Assembly (NCBI RefSeq): GCF_002289455.1
Contig: NZ_NTFS01000020.1
Coordinates: 1 to 33,512, forward strand
Direction: 5' to 3'
Length of the DNA: 33,512 bases
Source of the DNA: Brunnivagina elsteri CCALA 953
Lineage (GTDB): Bacteria > Cyanobacteriota > Cyanobacteriia > Cyanobacteriales > Nostocaceae
Of the stretch, positions 7,110-15,938 are shown in pieces (the first letter of the stretch is position 1; each line of letters begins with the position of its first letter). Under the pieces are notes generated by a model. The model was not told where the DNA came from. It saw only the letters and a program-made list of their open reading frames with translations, and did no database searches. Made by a program: the position numbers and the translations under genes.

Positions 7110-7697
7110 TCAACTTGCGTAACCGAACAATTGCTCTTCGCATAATACAATGCGATGCAAGGGAAGACGCTTAATTACTCCTTGTTCTTCAAATTGACTC
7201 AAAGCACGGGAGATAGTTACACGAGTTGGTCCTAGCATATCAGCAATATCTTGATTCGTTATACGCAAATCGATCAATTGTCCATTGTCAACTGCCTTAC
7301 CAAACTTTTTCGCTAACCATGCCAATAACTTAATTAGCATTGAATCAATGGTTTTCTGACTACGAATTACCATTAACTCTTCTGTTTGCTCGATATGGGA
7401 GGTTAAAGTCTTCATTAACTGATGATTCTCCCTCAATTTGAATTGAGTAACCTCAACTGAAGTCAAGCACTCAACTATGTAGGGTTCAATTGTTGATAAT
7501 GCATCTCCAACAATATCACCGTCACTCCAAATGCCTAGAGTAACCGCAGTACCATCCTCCAGGTAAGTCATAGTTCTTACCACTCCACTTTGGATATACC
7601 AAAGATTATTTTGTCCGCAAGGCAGAAAACCACGACGTGAAAAAAGTTGCTTCGTTGGTGGAGCGGTAGTTTCAGGAAATTTATAGATAGCAGACAT
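7110..7697 (-). CDS. Crp/Fnr-family transcriptional regulator
   Basis: A 195-residue protein. Residues about 20-90 are a short cyclic-nucleotide-binding-like beta barrel (FLPCGQNNLWYIQSGVVR, then AVTLGIWSDGDIVGDAL). A long dimer helix follows at about 95-130. The C-terminus is a winged helix-turn-helix: LRITNQDIADMLGPTRVTIS is the HTH (about 147-166), then RALSQFEEQGVIKRL. It is shorter than NtcA or Crp and not a close match to NtcA, so which Crp/Fnr subgroup it belongs to is open. The barrel lacks the RxSE-type phosphate cassette of cAMP-binding proteins, so cAMP binding is unlikely. An NtcA-consensus promoter lies about 150 bp upstream, suggesting that it sits below nitrogen control. Its targets are unknown. 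It is transcribed alone; the next minus-strand gene upstream is leuA, 318 bp away. Confidence 0.85.
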   Translation of the reverse strand: MSAIYKFPETTAPPTKQLFSRRGFLPCGQNNLWYIQSGVVRTMTYLEDGTAVTLGIWSDGDIVGDALSTIEPYIVECLTSVEVTQFKLRENHQLMKTLTSHIEQTEELMVIRSQKTIDSMLIKLLAWLAKKFGKAVDNGQLIDLRITNQDIADMLGPTRVTISRALSQFEEQGVIKRLPLHRIVLCEEQLFGYAS

Positions 7698-7818
7698 ATT
7701 TTTTTAGCCGAATATTTAACAGGGAACAACTTAGTTACAAATATATCCTGCCCGGATACCATTAAAACTCTTTTTTGAAAAAGTTTTCTATTAATTTTTC
7801 TTTTATGTCCATTGAGAA

Positions 7819-7862
7819 AATCTATAAAACCTAATAAATAAATATAAAGTAACGTAGGTTAC
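7819..7862 (-). promoter_or_regulatory. NtcA-type activated promoter
   Basis: On the minus strand GTAACCTACGTTAC (7862-7849) fits the NtcA consensus GTA-N8-TAC exactly. After 24 nt comes TAGATT (7824-7819), fitting the -10 form TA-N3-T. Known NtcA-activated promoters use about 20-24 nt between the two. The predicted transcript start is about 115 nt before the Crp/Fnr gene. The site is seen; NtcA binding is inferred. Confidence 0.6.
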
Positions 7863-7918
7863 AATTCAAATGCTCTGAAATATTTAGATGACCTTTAATC
7901 ATGAGATTAGTAATACCA

Positions 7919-7992
7919 GGGTAAGTAAAAATCTTACCCCGATCGAGAAAGTTGGATTCGGTTATATAGTTAAAACTTTCGCTTTTTTAACT
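7919..7992 (-). terminator. Two hairpins after leuA
   Basis: The first lies 24 nt past the leuA stop: AGTTAAAA (7968-7975) and TTTTAACT (7985-7992), an AT-rich 8-bp stem with a 9-nt loop. The second is GGGTAAG (7919-7925) with CTTACCC (7933-7939), loop TAAAAAT. Either could end the leuA transcript. Neither has a classic GC stem with a U tract. Confidence 0.4.
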
Positions 7993-8015
7993 AGTGATAA
8001 TTACAGAAAAATATC

Positions 8016-9812
8016 TCACAAATTTGGTTGAATTACCGTGAAGTTTTGATACCTTTCTGACTGTATGATTTGTTTACTTTGTTTAATTTGCTTGCTTCCA
8101 AACCCTGTCATCTCATGCTCTCTGGCTCGATTGACTGCATTGGTAATCGCCATTAAAGATGCTGTGACAATATTAGAGTCAATGCCAACACCATGTAAAG
8201 TTTTTGTTACAAATCCTGTGGCAAAATGACTCGCTATTTCCATATAAGCAACTGCTTCAGAATTGCTGCCAAAATGACGAGAATGTTCTTCGTAATGGTG
8301 AATTTGCAATTTTGAGTCTAATTTAAAACCCAATACAGAATCGAGTATGGAATCTAATGCGATCGCAAAAGCGTTGATTGGACCGTTGCCTTTGCCATGA
8401 ATCGTGATATACTCATTACTTATTTGTAATTTAGCCGACAGCATTTGTGTTCCATCTTCTGCTACATACAATTGATGCGATACATATTTCAACGATTCTC
8501 TTTCCTGCAAATATTCTTGCTCAAACAACTGCCAAATGTCCCTAGAAGCTAATTCTTTGCCACTAGCATCCATGAATTTTTGGACAATTTGGCTAAATTC
8601 AATTTGTAATCTGCGAGGTAAGCTCAAATTATAGTCACGTTCCAATAAAAACGCGATTCCACCTTTGCCAGATTGACTATTTACCCGTACAATCGATTCA
8701 TAGCTACGTCCAACGTCAGCAGGATCGAGGGGTAAGTATGGTACTTCCCAGAATGTATCATATTTTTGGACGGCGAAACCCTTTTTAATTGCGTCTTGAT
8801 GGGAACCGGAAAAAGCTGTAAATACCAAATCACCAACGTAGGGATGACGCTTTGGGATGGGTAATTGGGTACATTCTTCAACAATTCGGGCAATTTCGTT
8901 GATGTTAGAAAAGTCCAAACCGGGATGAATTCCTTGGGTATATAAATTCAACGCTAACGTCACCAAATCGACGTTTCCGGTACGTTCTCCATTCCCAAAT
9001 AAACATCCCTCAACCCGCTCTGCTCCTGCCATTTGGGCAAGTTCCGCAGCCGCAACCCCACAACCTCGATCGTTATGTGGGTGGACACAGAGTATTATAC
9101 TATCTCTACGGCTTAAATTGCGATGCATCCATTCTACTTGGTCAGCAAATATATTTGGTGTTGACACTTCTACCGTTGCGGGGAGGTTGATAATCGCCTT
9201 ATTTTCTGGTGTTGGTTTCCAAATATCGAGAATGCGATCGCAAATGATTTTAGCAAATTCGAGTTCGGTTGCGGTGAATGTTTCGGGGGAATATTGAAAT
9301 TGCCAGTTGGTTTCGGGTTGTGTTGCTGCGAGTTGGTTAAATAATGTTGCTGCGGAAACGGCTAAATTTATCGTTCCTTCCCGATTTAAACCCAATACGG
9401 TGCGACGAAATACGGGTGAAGTGGCATTATATAAATGTACGATCGCTTGTTTTGTACCGCGTAATGCTTCAAAGCTACGATGTATCAATTCTTGCCGTGC
9501 TGGAGTTAATACTTGAATTTTGACATCATCGGGAATTAATTGCTGTTCGATTAAATGTCTAACAAAATCAAAGTCGGTTTGTGAAGCGGAAGGAAAACCA
9601 ACTTCAATTTCTTTAAAACCAATATTTACCAATAAATCGAACATTCGCAACTTGCGTTCAATATTCATTGGTTCAATTAACGCTTGATTTCCATCCCGTA
9701 AATCCGTACTTAACCAAGTTGGAGGATGGGAAATTATTTGATTTACCCAAGTGCGATTCGGTAAATTAATTGCTGGAAAGGGACGATATTTATTTGCTGG
9801 ATTTTTCAACAC
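8016..9812 (-). CDS. leuA: 2-isopropylmalate synthase (yeast/actinobacterial-type LeuA)
   Basis: The first committed step of leucine synthesis: acetyl-CoA plus 2-oxoisovalerate gives 2-isopropylmalate. The opening [15 protein letters not shown], then [15 protein letters not shown] (catalytic Arg-Asp), the metal ligands in HPHNDRGCG and the long spacer place it in the TIGR00970 group (as in mycobacteria and yeast), not the usual bacterial type. The C-terminal LeuA_dimer regulatory domain, which binds leucine, covers about the last 130 residues ([46 protein letters not shown]). I chose GTG at 9812: AAGGA lies 10 nt upstream and homology begins a few codons later. The frame stays open to an ATG at 9890, which would add 26 unrelated residues (624 in total). 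Many cyanobacteria also carry a type-1 leuA elsewhere, so this may be a second isozyme. Confidence 0.92.
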   Translation of the reverse strand: MLKNPANKYRPFPAINLPNRTWVNQIISHPPTWLSTDLRDGNQALIEPMNIERKLRMFDLLVNIGFKEIEVGFPSASQTDFDFVRHLIEQQLIPDDVKIQVLTPARQELIHRSFEALRGTKQAIVHLYNATSPVFRRTVLGLNREGTINLAVSAATLFNQLAATQPETNWQFQYSPETFTATELEFAKIICDRILDIWKPTPENKAIINLPATVEVSTPNIFADQVEWMHRNLSRRDSIILCVHPHNDRGCGVAAAELAQMAGAERVEGCLFGNGERTGNVDLVTLALNLYTQGIHPGLDFSNINEIARIVEECTQLPIPKRHPYVGDLVFTAFSGSHQDAIKKGFAVQKYDTFWEVPYLPLDPADVGRSYESIVRVNSQSGKGGIAFLLERDYNLSLPRRLQIEFSQIVQKFMDASGKELASRDIWQLFEQEYLQERESLKYVSHQLYVAEDGTQMLSAKLQISNEYITIHGKGNGPINAFAIALDSILDSVLGFKLDSKLQIHHYEEHSRHFGSNSEAVAYMEIASHFATGFVTKTLHGVGIDSNIVTASLMAITNAVNRAREHEMTGFGSKQIKQSKQIIQSERYQNFTVIQPNL

Positions 9813-9890
9813 GTTCGTTTTTTCCTTATTTCGTGATTTTGTTCGTAATTTTGAGGGATTGCAGCGAAAATATTCCGAATATTTATACAA

Positions 9891-10612
9891 ATTTGACGAT
9901 TCACAAATGGGTTATCAGGTTGCTGCAAAATCCACATCTGACAACCCGTAAATAGTCGTAGCAATGCCTCAATTGATAGATAAAGTCGCATAAATACCTC
10001 TCAGAGAATGCCAGTAGTCAGAATTTGAGAATGTAGAGACTTGATATATAACGTCTCTCTATATTGTGATGTTTATTGCGATCGCAGAAAACCAGTAGGG
10101 GTTAACGGTTGTTAACCCTGAAATATCTGGTTGTTATACTAAAAACTAAAAACGGGTTACAACTATACTTTTAGATTGCGTAAAAACCTTAAAGATGCAA
10201 CATAAGTCAGCATGACAAAAGTTCAGTTTTTACCCGTGGGCAGTATAACCCTGAAATATCTGGTTGTTAACCCTAAATATATGAAGAAAATTGCGAAGAT
10301 AGGGAAAACCTAAGCTTAATACTGGAGATTAAGCATTTAAAACTATTATTGATGAATAAAAATCTTGATGAAGCTTAGACTTCACATAGTAGCAGTTCTA
10401 GCCCAAGTAGAAGGCTAGAGTTTAGTTGTAGAGATAGCTGCTGAGTAAACATAATTATTAATTCCACTACTTAGAGAGTATCATATCTTGCGATCGCGAA
10501 ATTGGTCAAGTATTTATCCAGAAAAATCTTTTCGTAAACAATCTTAAAAACAGCTTAGGTACTCTCAGTCGTAAAATAATAGTAATGAATATAGTGCTGC
10601 GATCGTGAAGTT
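9891..10612. other. Intergenic region upstream of leuA and the three-gene cassette
   Basis: About 720 bp between divergent genes. It holds a degenerate GTCTCT/AGAGAC inverted repeat (10035-10058), a 23-bp direct repeat (10114-10136 and 10247-10269) and HIP1 octamers (about 10079 and 10491). No credible small gene was seen. A Shine-Dalgarno sequence before the ATG at 10613 is not obvious. Confidence 0.45.
10114..10269. repeat. 23-bp direct repeat pair
   Basis: AACCCTGAAATATCTGGTTG plus TTA occurs at 10114-10136 and exactly again at 10247-10269, 133 bp apart start to start. Both copies are partly palindromic with nearby GGTTGTTAACCC. They lie about 350-500 bp before the helical-protein gene. 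They could be regulator sites or a recombination scar. Confidence 0.6.
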
Positions 10613-12034
10613 ATGCCTTCTCAAATCTCGACAGAACCAGAAAAGTGGTGTGAAACCTACGAACTTGCTTCCCAACATGACAAATATTCCCTCTTGATGG
10701 AAGCACTTGAAGAACCACTTTCCCAGGAAATTATTGAAGAATGCGACTTAGGGATGTTGTTAGTTGAGTTAAAAGATGAATTTGACAGCAATAATTTAAT
10801 TACAGAATTTCTGTCGGTAATTGAAAAAATACAGCAGTTACAACCAGAACTTTATGCTCAAGAATTTACATACCTCGACGATTTACGAGTTGAGTATTAT
10901 TTATTTCGCAATCAACCAGAACTGATCGATAATTGTTTATCCCAGTTTAAAGCTAATCCTGTTAGTAATATCGACCAAATGATGCCATTAATCGATTATT
11001 TGCGATATTACGGAGTCACAGAAGCATTAGTCGATTTGTGCGAAATTAGTTACGAACCAGTTAAAAATTCCGATGACATAATACCGGGAACCGAAGTCAC
11101 TTTCATGGGAATTATTTTGCTGGATTTGGTAGAACAAGCTTATCAAAAGTTACAGCAAGGAGAAAATGTAGATTGGGAATCAATTGGAACTGTAGTCAAT
11201 CGATTTAATCCCGAAACTGGTCAAAAATGGCTTGTAGATATTCGTGATGATTTAACAACAGAAATTGAAATCGATCGGCAGTTTTTCACTGACTATAAGA
11301 AAAAGCAAAAACGCGAAAGAAATTTAGTTTCATTATCAACAAATTTCTTCAAATATATGGCAACTGAAAAGCAAATAAAATTTATCACTAGCCAAGCAAT
11401 TTGGGAATCAGTTTTAGAATTTTTGGGAGATAGGGAACGCTCCGAAAAGCAATTAGAACATCCAGATAGTTATTTTGCTTTTACAGAACAACAACTCGAT
11501 AAATATCTGGGCAGATTGCTTAACACCTTATTGTCTAATCGAAGAGCAGATTTAGTTGCTGTTGTTTGGGGAATCCCTTATGTATACGAATTCCTACGTC
11601 AAAAAGGAATTATTAGAGAAGCTGTATGTAAAGATGCGATCGCAGCAAGTAAAACCCTAAAAACAAAGGTGATTAGGTTGTTTGAGACACAACTATGGAA
11701 ATACGATTTTGTACATCGCTGGTTGCCTCCTCATAGTATTTCTGAAACCGAATTTGCCAATGAAGTAAGTCTCTTTGCAACCAGTATTGAAAAAGTTACT
11801 CTCCTTGCTACTGAACCTGGTGAAGGTGCATTAGAATCCTTCTATAATAATTTAGAAGGAAATTCACTTTTTAAAGACTTATTTACATCTCGTAAAATTG
11901 ACTTGGAAGAACAAGAGGTATTCGAGTCTTCAACACAAATTGATATACCCCAATCTCAACCAGCAAAAAAACGCAAATCTCCACTAATGCAAGCTGCTGA
12001 ACTCCCCGATAAAAAAAGTAAAAGGAAAAATTAG
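10613..12034 (+). CDS. Helical protein of unknown function, first gene of SNF2 cassette
   Basis: A 473-residue cytoplasmic protein with no family that I recognise. It is rich in Glu, Leu and Lys and should be almost entirely alpha-helical: several leucine-rich helical pairs at about 25-250, a basic linker KKKQKRERN near 228-236, a second helical block at about 240-410, and a charged tail ending KKRKSPLMQAAELPDKKSKRKN-like (very basic), which might contact nucleic acid or protein. There is no signal peptide, membrane helix, nuclease or NTP-binding motif. It is followed after 162 bp by an SNF2 helicase and then a coiled-coil protein on the same strand, suggesting a shared job. Base and codon use are AT-rich like its two partners. 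The cysteines are few and not arranged as a metal site. Confidence 0.75.
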   Translation: MPSQISTEPEKWCETYELASQHDKYSLLMEALEEPLSQEIIEECDLGMLLVELKDEFDSNNLITEFLSVIEKIQQLQPELYAQEFTYLDDLRVEYYLFRNQPELIDNCLSQFKANPVSNIDQMMPLIDYLRYYGVTEALVDLCEISYEPVKNSDDIIPGTEVTFMGIILLDLVEQAYQKLQQGENVDWESIGTVVNRFNPETGQKWLVDIRDDLTTEIEIDRQFFTDYKKKQKRERNLVSLSTNFFKYMATEKQIKFITSQAIWESVLEFLGDRERSEKQLEHPDSYFAFTEQQLDKYLGRLLNTLLSNRRADLVAVVWGIPYVYEFLRQKGIIREAVCKDAIAASKTLKTKVIRLFETQLWKYDFVHRWLPPHSISETEFANEVSLFATSIEKVTLLATEPGEGALESFYNNLEGNSLFKDLFTSRKIDLEEQEVFESSTQIDIPQSQPAKKRKSPLMQAAELPDKKSKRKN

Positions 12035-12080
12035 GTAATTTGGAATGGGAATTTTCTAACTGTCTGATTTTGCTTTTAAA

Positions 12081-12120
12081 CGCAGAGTATCGCAGAGGTT
12101 TACGCAGAGGTTCGCAGAGG
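12081..12120. repeat. GCAGAG short repeats in the cassette spacer
   Basis: Four copies of CGCAGAG at 10-12 bp spacing lie between the first two genes of the cassette. They are non-coding, of the short-tandem-repeat kind common in Nostocales. Confidence 0.6.
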
Positions 12121-12159
12121 AATATAGAGAATTTGCTTAGTTTTCAAGCATATTGTGAT

Positions 12160-12194
12160 ACTCCTTAACTTTTAACTCTTAACTCCTAATTTTC
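12160..12194. repeat. Heptamer repeats (STRR) directly before the SNF2 gene
   Basis: AACTTTT, AACTCTT, AACTCCT and AATTTTC follow each other in 7-bp register and end two bases before the ATG at 12197. They occupy the place of a ribosome binding site, and no Shine-Dalgarno sequence is present. Confidence 0.6.
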
Positions 12195-12196
12195 CA

Positions 12197-13906
12197 ATGA
12201 ATAATACCTACAATTTCACATTCCAAAATTCTCCAGCAATGACAGCCTTAAAACAGAGGCAACATGACGACATCAAATATTATAATGCTCGTAATGAGCT
12301 ATTCAAACTATCATTAATGGCAGACTATGACCAATTAGTTTGTTTACCTTCCCTCACTACAATCGACAAACACTGGTATCAAATAGAAACTGCAAGAAAG
12401 GTATTACGACAATTTGGTGGACGTGCATTACTAGCTGATGAAGTTGGATTAGGAAAAACAATAGAAGCAGGATTAATTGTTAGTGAATATCTGGCAAGAG
12501 GAATGATTCAATCAATATTAATACTAACTCCTGCTTCCTTAGTTTCCCAATGGCAATTAGAACTAGGGACAAAGTTTGGTATTTCTTCAATCACAACTGA
12601 TGACGACAGCAGACAGCAAAACCCAGAAGAATTTTGGACAGGAAATCCCCATATCATCGCGTCTTTAAATACAGCAAAATCAGCCAAACATTACCCTTTA
12701 GTGACATCACGTAACTGGGATTTAGTAGTTGTAGATGAAGCACATCATTTAAAAAATCGGAATACCTTAAATTGGAAATTAGTCAACTCTTTAAATAAAA
12801 GATTTATCTTAATGCTGACTGCAACACCAGTACAAAACTCCCTGGTAGAATTGTTTAATTTATTAACTTTATTAAAACCAGGTTTACTGAAAACAGAAGC
12901 AGATTTTAAACGCGAATATGTATCATCAAAAAATGGACGTATCCCCAAAAATCCAGAAAAACTCCGTAGTTTGATGCGGGAAGTAATGATACGAAATACC
13001 CGCTCTTTAGTTGATGTAAAATTACCAAAACGCTTTGCGACTACTATTACAGTTACTCCTAGTGAAAGCGAGAAAAAGTTATATTCTGATTTAAGCGAAT
13101 TTTTGAGAACCCACAGCGAACATCTAGATAAACTTTCTCGTACCAACTTGTTAATGCGATCTGGTTCTAGTCCAAATGCACTTGGGGAATCTTTAAAAAA
13201 TCTCTCCCAAAAATTAGATTTTGAAGAGTTGAAAACTTTAGCTAAACGTGCAAGTCAAATTAAACAAGTAGAAAAGTCTCGTACTTTAGTTGAATTGCTG
13301 AAAAAATCATCGCAAAAAACAATAGTATTTACTACCCATAAAGCTACATCAGCATATCTTGCTAAAGTTTTTAAAGAAAATAGCATCGAATTTGCAGAAT
13401 TTTTGGGAGATATGACTTTAAAACAAAAAGATGCGGCAATCGAAGCTTTTCGTGATAATCTCCCTGTATTACTTGCATCGGAAACTGGAGGAGAAGGACG
13501 AAATATTCAGTTTGCAAATGCGATTGTGAATTACGATTTACCTTGGAATCCGATGAAAATAGAACAACGTATTGGACGTATTCATCGCATTGGACAAACC
13601 CAAGATGTATTTATTTTTAATTTTTGTCTACAAGGCAGTATTGAAGAGTATATATTGCGAATATTACATGACAAAATTAATATGTTTGAGTTGGTTGTTG
13701 GTGAGATAGAAACTATTTTAGGCAATGTAAATGATGAGTTTGATTTTAGTGAGACAGTTATCGATATTTGGTTAAAGAATCAATCACACCAAGATATTAG
13801 TACTGCTTTTGAAAAATTAGCTGATGATTTACTTCAAGCTAAAGATAAATATCAAGAAACTCAAGAATTAGATGAGAAAATATTTGGTGAAGAGTTTGAA
13901 GCTTAA
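12197..13906 (+). CDS. SNF2-family DEAD/DEAH helicase-like ATPase (RapA/HepA-like)
   Basis: A 569-residue superfamily-2 translocase, only the two-lobe motor with short ends. Lobe 1: Q-type entry near 65, motif I DEVGLGKT at 81-88, motif Ia ILTPASLVSQW, motif II DEAH at 180-183 followed by His, motif III LMLTATPVQN. Lobe 2: IVFTTHKATSAYL (motif IV), LLASETGGEGRNIQ (V) and QRIGRIHRIGQ at 457-467 (VI). All ATPase residues are intact. SNF2 enzymes pump along double-stranded DNA and remodel bound proteins; RapA frees stalled RNA polymerase, and SNF2 proteins also serve in phage-defence systems such as DISARM. At 569 residues it is far shorter than RapA and lacks its extra domains, so its partners probably provide specificity. 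It sits between the helical protein and the coiled-coil protein on the same strand. Confidence 0.92.
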   Translation: MNNTYNFTFQNSPAMTALKQRQHDDIKYYNARNELFKLSLMADYDQLVCLPSLTTIDKHWYQIETARKVLRQFGGRALLADEVGLGKTIEAGLIVSEYLARGMIQSILILTPASLVSQWQLELGTKFGISSITTDDDSRQQNPEEFWTGNPHIIASLNTAKSAKHYPLVTSRNWDLVVVDEAHHLKNRNTLNWKLVNSLNKRFILMLTATPVQNSLVELFNLLTLLKPGLLKTEADFKREYVSSKNGRIPKNPEKLRSLMREVMIRNTRSLVDVKLPKRFATTITVTPSESEKKLYSDLSEFLRTHSEHLDKLSRTNLLMRSGSSPNALGESLKNLSQKLDFEELKTLAKRASQIKQVEKSRTLVELLKKSSQKTIVFTTHKATSAYLAKVFKENSIEFAEFLGDMTLKQKDAAIEAFRDNLPVLLASETGGEGRNIQFANAIVNYDLPWNPMKIEQRIGRIHRIGQTQDVFIFNFCLQGSIEEYILRILHDKINMFELVVGEIETILGNVNDEFDFSETVIDIWLKNQSHQDISTAFEKLADDLLQAKDKYQETQELDEKIFGEEFEA

Positions 13907-13908
13907 TC

Positions 13909-13988
13909 AGGAATTAGGAATCAGGAGTCAGTAATCACTAATCAGTAGGAATTAGGAATCAGAAATTAGGAATTAGTAACTACTAACC
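13909..13988. repeat. Heptamer repeats (STRR) before the third cassette gene
   Basis: About eleven degenerate 7-bp units (AGGAATT, AGGAATC, AGGAGTC, AGTAATC, ACTAATC and so on, with one 3-bp slip at 13944-13946) fill almost all of the 92-bp spacer, starting 3 nt after the helicase stop codon. No Shine-Dalgarno sequence precedes the ATG at 13999. Confidence 0.75.
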
Positions 13989-13998
13989 ATTAAAAAAC

Positions 13999-15042
13999 AT
14001 GCTTGCAACAAATGACCCAATCATTAATACTTTGGAAATCGTAATTTCCACCTATGATGGAATTGCGGAATTAATAGACGAGAAAACAATTAATGTACTT
14101 CTACCTGAAAAATTAGCAAAATCACTTCAATTAGAAGAAGAAACTACCTTTAGTACTGCTATTAATACCCCGAATAGCCAATTTATTAGCTATCATTCAG
14201 AACTCCTGAATCGATTTGCAGAAATTCTTACAGAAGTTGGTAACGTCACTACTTTAGGAATTAAATATGATGGTTATCTAAAAACTTCAGGATTTGAAAA
14301 ACAAATATCTCAAAAAATACAACCTCTGAATGGTTTAATTCGCTTTGTTGATGCTAAACCAGAAACCACTCGCTATATTTGGTGTAACGTTGCTTATACC
14401 GCAGAAGCTGATGAAAAACGAATTGGTATGGTATCATTTATTTTTAATGAATTTACATCTGTGTCGCCTGTAGACATAGGTGATGCGTTATTATGGGATG
14501 CCGATAAAATTCCCGTCGATGATACTTCCCTAGCTCAAAATATGAGCGATCGCGAACTATCTCACATCATTGAAGAGACATCTGCAAATCTGATTCAAAC
14601 AGATTTAGAAAATTGGCAGGCAAAATTACATCGTGCTTTAACTAGAGATGAAGAGAGATTAAAAAATTATTACGGAACTATCAGTACTGAGATTGCTGCC
14701 AAAATACAACACAAAGAATTAACAGTTGAACAGCAAGAAAAAGAACAAGCTAGAATTGAAGCCACAAACAGAGAGCTAGACAGGAAAATTGCCGATATTC
14801 GCGAAAGATACGCACTTTCTGCCTCAGCAAAATTACATAGTGCGATGGTATTACATCTGCCAACTGTACATATTAACTGTACTTTGCAAAGGAAAAAAAT
14901 TAAAAGAGATGTAACCCTAGTTTGGAACCCCTTCACAAAAATAATTGAACCTTTGCGCTGCGAAGTTTCAGGAGAACCCGTTTACGAATTTTATTTAGAT
15001 GACAAAGAAGCAAAAATAATTTCACCCTCTGCTTGGAAATAG
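13999..15042 (+). CDS. Coiled-coil protein with degenerate zinc ribbon, third gene of SNF2 cassette
   Basis: A 347-residue protein. The first 190 residues are a mixed alpha/beta domain without known motifs. Residues about 195-270 are a long charged coiled coil (repeated RDEERLKNYY, EQQEKEQARIEATNRELDRK). The end, about 275-347, has beta strands and the phrase WNPFTKIIEPLRCEVSGEPV. From memory, proteins beside SNF2 genes in other bacterial phyla end in a similar NPxTGxxEPPxCxxCG zinc ribbon. Here only the first Cys survives (CEVSG) and the second Cys pair is absent, so zinc binding is probably lost. It is the same strand as and 92 bp after the helicase. A role as the helicase's regulatory or DNA-recognition partner is inferred from the neighbourhood alone. 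Confidence 0.75.
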   Translation: MLATNDPIINTLEIVISTYDGIAELIDEKTINVLLPEKLAKSLQLEEETTFSTAINTPNSQFISYHSELLNRFAEILTEVGNVTTLGIKYDGYLKTSGFEKQISQKIQPLNGLIRFVDAKPETTRYIWCNVAYTAEADEKRIGMVSFIFNEFTSVSPVDIGDALLWDADKIPVDDTSLAQNMSDRELSHIIEETSANLIQTDLENWQAKLHRALTRDEERLKNYYGTISTEIAAKIQHKELTVEQQEKEQARIEATNRELDRKIADIRERYALSASAKLHSAMVLHLPTVHINCTLQRKKIKRDVTLVWNPFTKIIEPLRCEVSGEPVYEFYLDDKEAKIISPSAWK

Positions 15043-15647
15043 TTGTAAAAAGTTAACGGTTAACAGAAAAGGGGAAAATCTAAATTTAACTTTCTTCTTG
15101 GAATCGAATCATTATTTAAAGATTTCGTAATGTTTTTTGAGTCAAGTTTTACAACATAGTTATCGTAACTACTCAATCCTGTGATACTCTCTCACCTCAT
15201 CCAATGGGAGTTCCAGCTTCGCAACAAAAATTAACATTTCGGTTGCGATCGCAGAGGTGGTTTAGCGACACATCCCAGTGATAGCTATCAATGTAGCCAT
15301 CTACTCTGTTTTCTAGTTCCATATTTACAAAAAGAGATAGAACAGCCATATCGTCGGAGTTACAGTTTCCACATATCCAAGTTTAATTGGCTAAAACCTA
15401 GTTCTAGTAAGAACAAAGACAAATATTCTGAATCCCTACTGCCGTTGTTCCCCAAATGTGACAAAAACTTAAACATCCCTACTCATCCCCTCGGAGAAGC
15501 AGAAACTATGGCTAAAATGTAAAAATTAAATTGTTTTCTTTACACTTAATGGCTAAAATTGGGATTAGAGTTGGGTTTCTCGTGGAAATTTTGCGATCGC
15601 ACTAGGCATTTTTGTATCAAGTACGATAATATTGTTAGTCCTGAGTG

Positions 15648-15938
15648 TTAAATCCCTTTTGAATTGATTAGAATACCTTGTATACAATAGGAACAGTTTG
15701 TCAAGTCTCTCAAGGGTGACATTTTAGCAGCACGGTTGGGTGCGATTAAAATTAAATAAGCTAAAGTTGAATTAATCCGCCAAACGGTAGATTCAATCCA
15801 AGCCTTAATAATGTAGTTAAGGTTACTGGCTTCATCAAGTTGAGTCACTTGAACAAAATAAGACTCGTCCAACAAAAAATCAGTGCCTGTAGCATATTCA
15901 GCTAAATTGTACTCTTTCTCAGTGCGTGAAGCTGTCAT
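15648..15938 (-). CDS. Possible small protein or gene remnant
   Basis: A 96-codon frame with an ATG start. The residues are of mixed, protein-like composition (EYATGTDFLLDESYF, then a hydrophobic stretch LAYLILIAP at about 80% of its length), with no domain that I recognise. It is isolated in the gene-poor DNA before sigA and partly overlaps an opposing frame. It could be a real small gene, a decayed one, or chance. Confidence 0.25.
   Translation of the reverse strand: MTASRTEKEYNLAEYATGTDFLLDESYFVQVTQLDEASNLNYIIKAWIESTVWRINSTLAYLILIAPNRAAKMSPLRDLTNCSYCIQGILINSKGI

Noticed and set aside
6949-7143. 64-codon minus frame rich in NKFNKVNKFN
   Set aside because: This is the 18-bp tandem repeat after the Crp/Fnr stop read as codons.
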